From Vreelandella titanicae BH1 (GTDB lineage: Bacteria > Pseudomonadota > Gammaproteobacteria > Pseudomonadales > Halomonadaceae), in the NCBI RefSeq assembly GCF_000336575.1, contig NZ_AOPO01000001.1, forward strand, positions 186,001-250,000: DNA of 64,000 nt, in the 5' to 3' direction. Below are positions 62,901 to 64,000 of the stretch, in pieces. Position 1 is the first letter of the stretch, and every line of letters begins with the position of its first letter. Both the position numbers and the translations under genes were made by a program. The notes beneath the pieces were generated by a model. That model saw only the letters and a program-made list of their open reading frames with translations. It ran no database searches and was not told where the DNA came from.

Positions 62901-64000
62901 TTAAACTCCTATCGGCCCGCCATCGCGTTTCTGAATAACAACGGTTGACGCCCGAGGGCGTACTTGGCCGCTGGCTGCAACAGTGGCGTCTTGCACTAGC
63001 TCACTACCATCCGCGGGCCAGTTACCCGGGTGCTGAATGTTAATAAACAGCGCGGTTTTATCCGGCGTGGCAAAAATACCTGTCACTTCGCAGCCGTTCG
63101 GCCCTACCGCAAAGCGCTTCAGCTGCTGCTGGTTGCTGCTGTTAATTACCGGGCCGGTGCCTTGAATATCGTCGAGCCCGTTAGGTACCACGGCAAGCAG
63201 TTGGTCGTTGGTGTACTCGGTTACTCCATCATAACCGTTATCGGTTTGGATCCAGAGGATACCCTGACCGTCCTCTCGCTCGTCGAACCAGAGCCCATCG
63301 GGGCTGGCGAACTGATTCATTTCTGTCAGGCCCGAGTGATTATCGGCATCGTCAGCGGCCGCGCCAAACACAAACACTTCCCAAGTAAAGGCGTTGGGCA
63401 ACCGGCTTTCGCGCCAGCGAATAATATGCCCTGCTTCGTTATTGGCGCGAGGGTTGGCGGCATTGGTGGGCGCTAAATCGTAACCAACACCTACTTGTTC
63501 CAGATGCTCACCGTCATTAGTGTAAGTTGGGGTTGTCTCTTCAGCGGTACGCTGAGTGTTATTGGTTAGGGTGAGATACACCTCGCCGGAAGCAGGATCG
63601 ACGGAAGCCCACTCAGGGCGGTCCATTGGCGTGGCACCCAACAAATCCGCTGCATCGCAGGTGTTGATGATGATACCTGCCGCATCGTCGTCGGCTAGCC
63701 CCAACGCCGCCGCCAGCGTGCGGCCATCGCGCGTTTGAGCACTAGGCGTTAGCGGTAGCCACTCACCGCTGCCATCGGCATGGAAACGAGCCACATAGAG
63801 GGTGCCGTTATCCAAATATTTGTTGCCAATGGCAAGACGATCATACTCTTCCCCTGGACGGTTGGCATCGGCGGGATCCCAGGCAGCATCAGAAACATAT
63901 TTATATACGTACTCGTTGCGGGAATCGTGCCCCGAGTAGTAAACCACTGGCTGACCGGCTTCCAGCTTGCCTAACCAACACCCTTCATGGCGGAAACGGC
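62901..64000 (-). CDS. PhoX-family protein (DUF839), N-terminal part outside window
   Basis: About 366 C-terminal residues are present; the frame is open to the window edge, where it reads RFRHEGCWLGKLEAGQPVV. The blocks VYYSGHDSRNEYVYKYVS, EWASVDPASGEVYLTLTNN and DGLWFDEREDGQGILWIQ are typical of the beta-propeller of PhoX, a Tat-exported calcium/iron alkaline phosphatase made under phosphate limitation. ALFINIQHPG near the end is also usual. The signal peptide is outside. It could instead be a PhoX-like protein without phosphatase activity. A GTG at 63947 is not a real start. Confidence 0.87.
   Translation of the reverse strand, partial: RFRHEGCWLGKLEAGQPVVYYSGHDSRNEYVYKYVSDAAWDPADANRPGEEYDRLAIGNKYLDNGTLYVARFHADGSGEWLPLTPSAQTRDGRTLAAALGLADDDAAGIIINTCDAADLLGATPMDRPEWASVDPASGEVYLTLTNNTQRTAEETTPTYTNDGEHLEQVGVGYDLAPTNAANPRANNEAGHIIRWRESRLPNAFTWEVFVFGAAADDADNHSGLTEMNQFASPDGLWFDEREDGQGILWIQTDNGYDGVTEYTNDQLLAVVPNGLDDIQGTGPVINSSNQQQLKRFAVGPNGCEVTGIFATPDKTALFINIQHPGNWPADGSELVQDATVAASGQVRPRASTVVIQKRDGGPIGV

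Overview
The window looks like chromosome of a moderately halophilic gammaproteobacterium, most likely Halomonas or another member of the Halomonadaceae. This rests on medium-high GC, strongly acidic exported proteins (the three TRAP solute-binding proteins are rich in Asp and Glu), and the density of TRAP and ABC importers with amino-acid and sugar-acid catabolic genes. No sequence search was possible, so the genus is an inference. I see no rRNA, tRNA, CRISPR array, complete insertion sequence, prophage or origin.

Layout. 1-3 kb: end of an HPP-family membrane protein, a YciI-like protein, a small membrane protein and an AidB-like acyl-CoA dehydrogenase. 3.1-9.5 kb: a tandem glycine riboswitch in front of a DadA-type amino-acid dehydrogenase, a LysR regulator, a TRAP importer and a VanX-like D,D-dipeptidase. 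9.5-15.7 kb: a polar amino-acid ABC importer, a divergent MocR regulator and a class III aminotransferase. 16-21.9 kb: a YdfG-like dehydrogenase, a 40-codon relic of a GGDEF gene, and an RND efflux pair divergent from a TetR regulator with a clear shared operator. 21.9-33.3 kb: a ten-gene minus-strand operon for L-threonate and D-erythronate (ltnD, otnK, otnC, otnI, denD, TRAP P-Q-M, an aldehyde dehydrogenase and a second hydroxyacid dehydrogenase) with a divergent LacI-type regulator. 33.3-40.2 kb: asparaginase, TRAP P-Q-M, RidA and amidase in one orientation with a divergent FadR-type GntR regulator. 40.2-43.1 kb: a LysR/NAD(P)H-binding protein pair, then an AT-rich segment carrying an RhlA/PhaG-family gene. 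43.2-61.4 kb: a nitrogen-compound catabolic region with an M20 hydrolase, a GNAT protein, two aldehyde dehydrogenases, two DAO-type flavoenzymes, two HAD proteins, a Dpp-type ABC importer, GhrA, a GabT-like aminotransferase and an Lrp regulator. 61.4-64 kb: a LysR regulator, a DUF1127 protein and a PhoX-family protein running off the window.

How the parts work together. Most of the window is import plus catabolism in modules, each with its own regulator. The threonate/erythronate operon converts two C4 sugar acids to 3-oxo-tetronate, then by kinase and decarboxylase to dihydroxyacetone phosphate. The 3.1-9.5 kb block could release D-Ala from D-Ala-D-Ala and oxidise it. The 43-61 kb block has the enzymes to oxidise an imported amine or peptide-like compound to an aldehyde, an acid, a gamma-amino acid and finally succinate, but lacks the glutamylation enzymes of the classical Puu route.

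The observations I rate most worth checking are: the orphan RhlA/PhaG gene in foreign-looking DNA; the glycine riboswitch on a flavin dehydrogenase instead of gcv; mutually exclusive pairings in the leader at 45.4-45.6 kb; A-rich AAnAAnAA motifs ahead of several genes of the threonate operon; hairpins at all five binding-protein/permease junctions; and repeated 12-16 bp tandem near-duplications at gene ends and in spacers.
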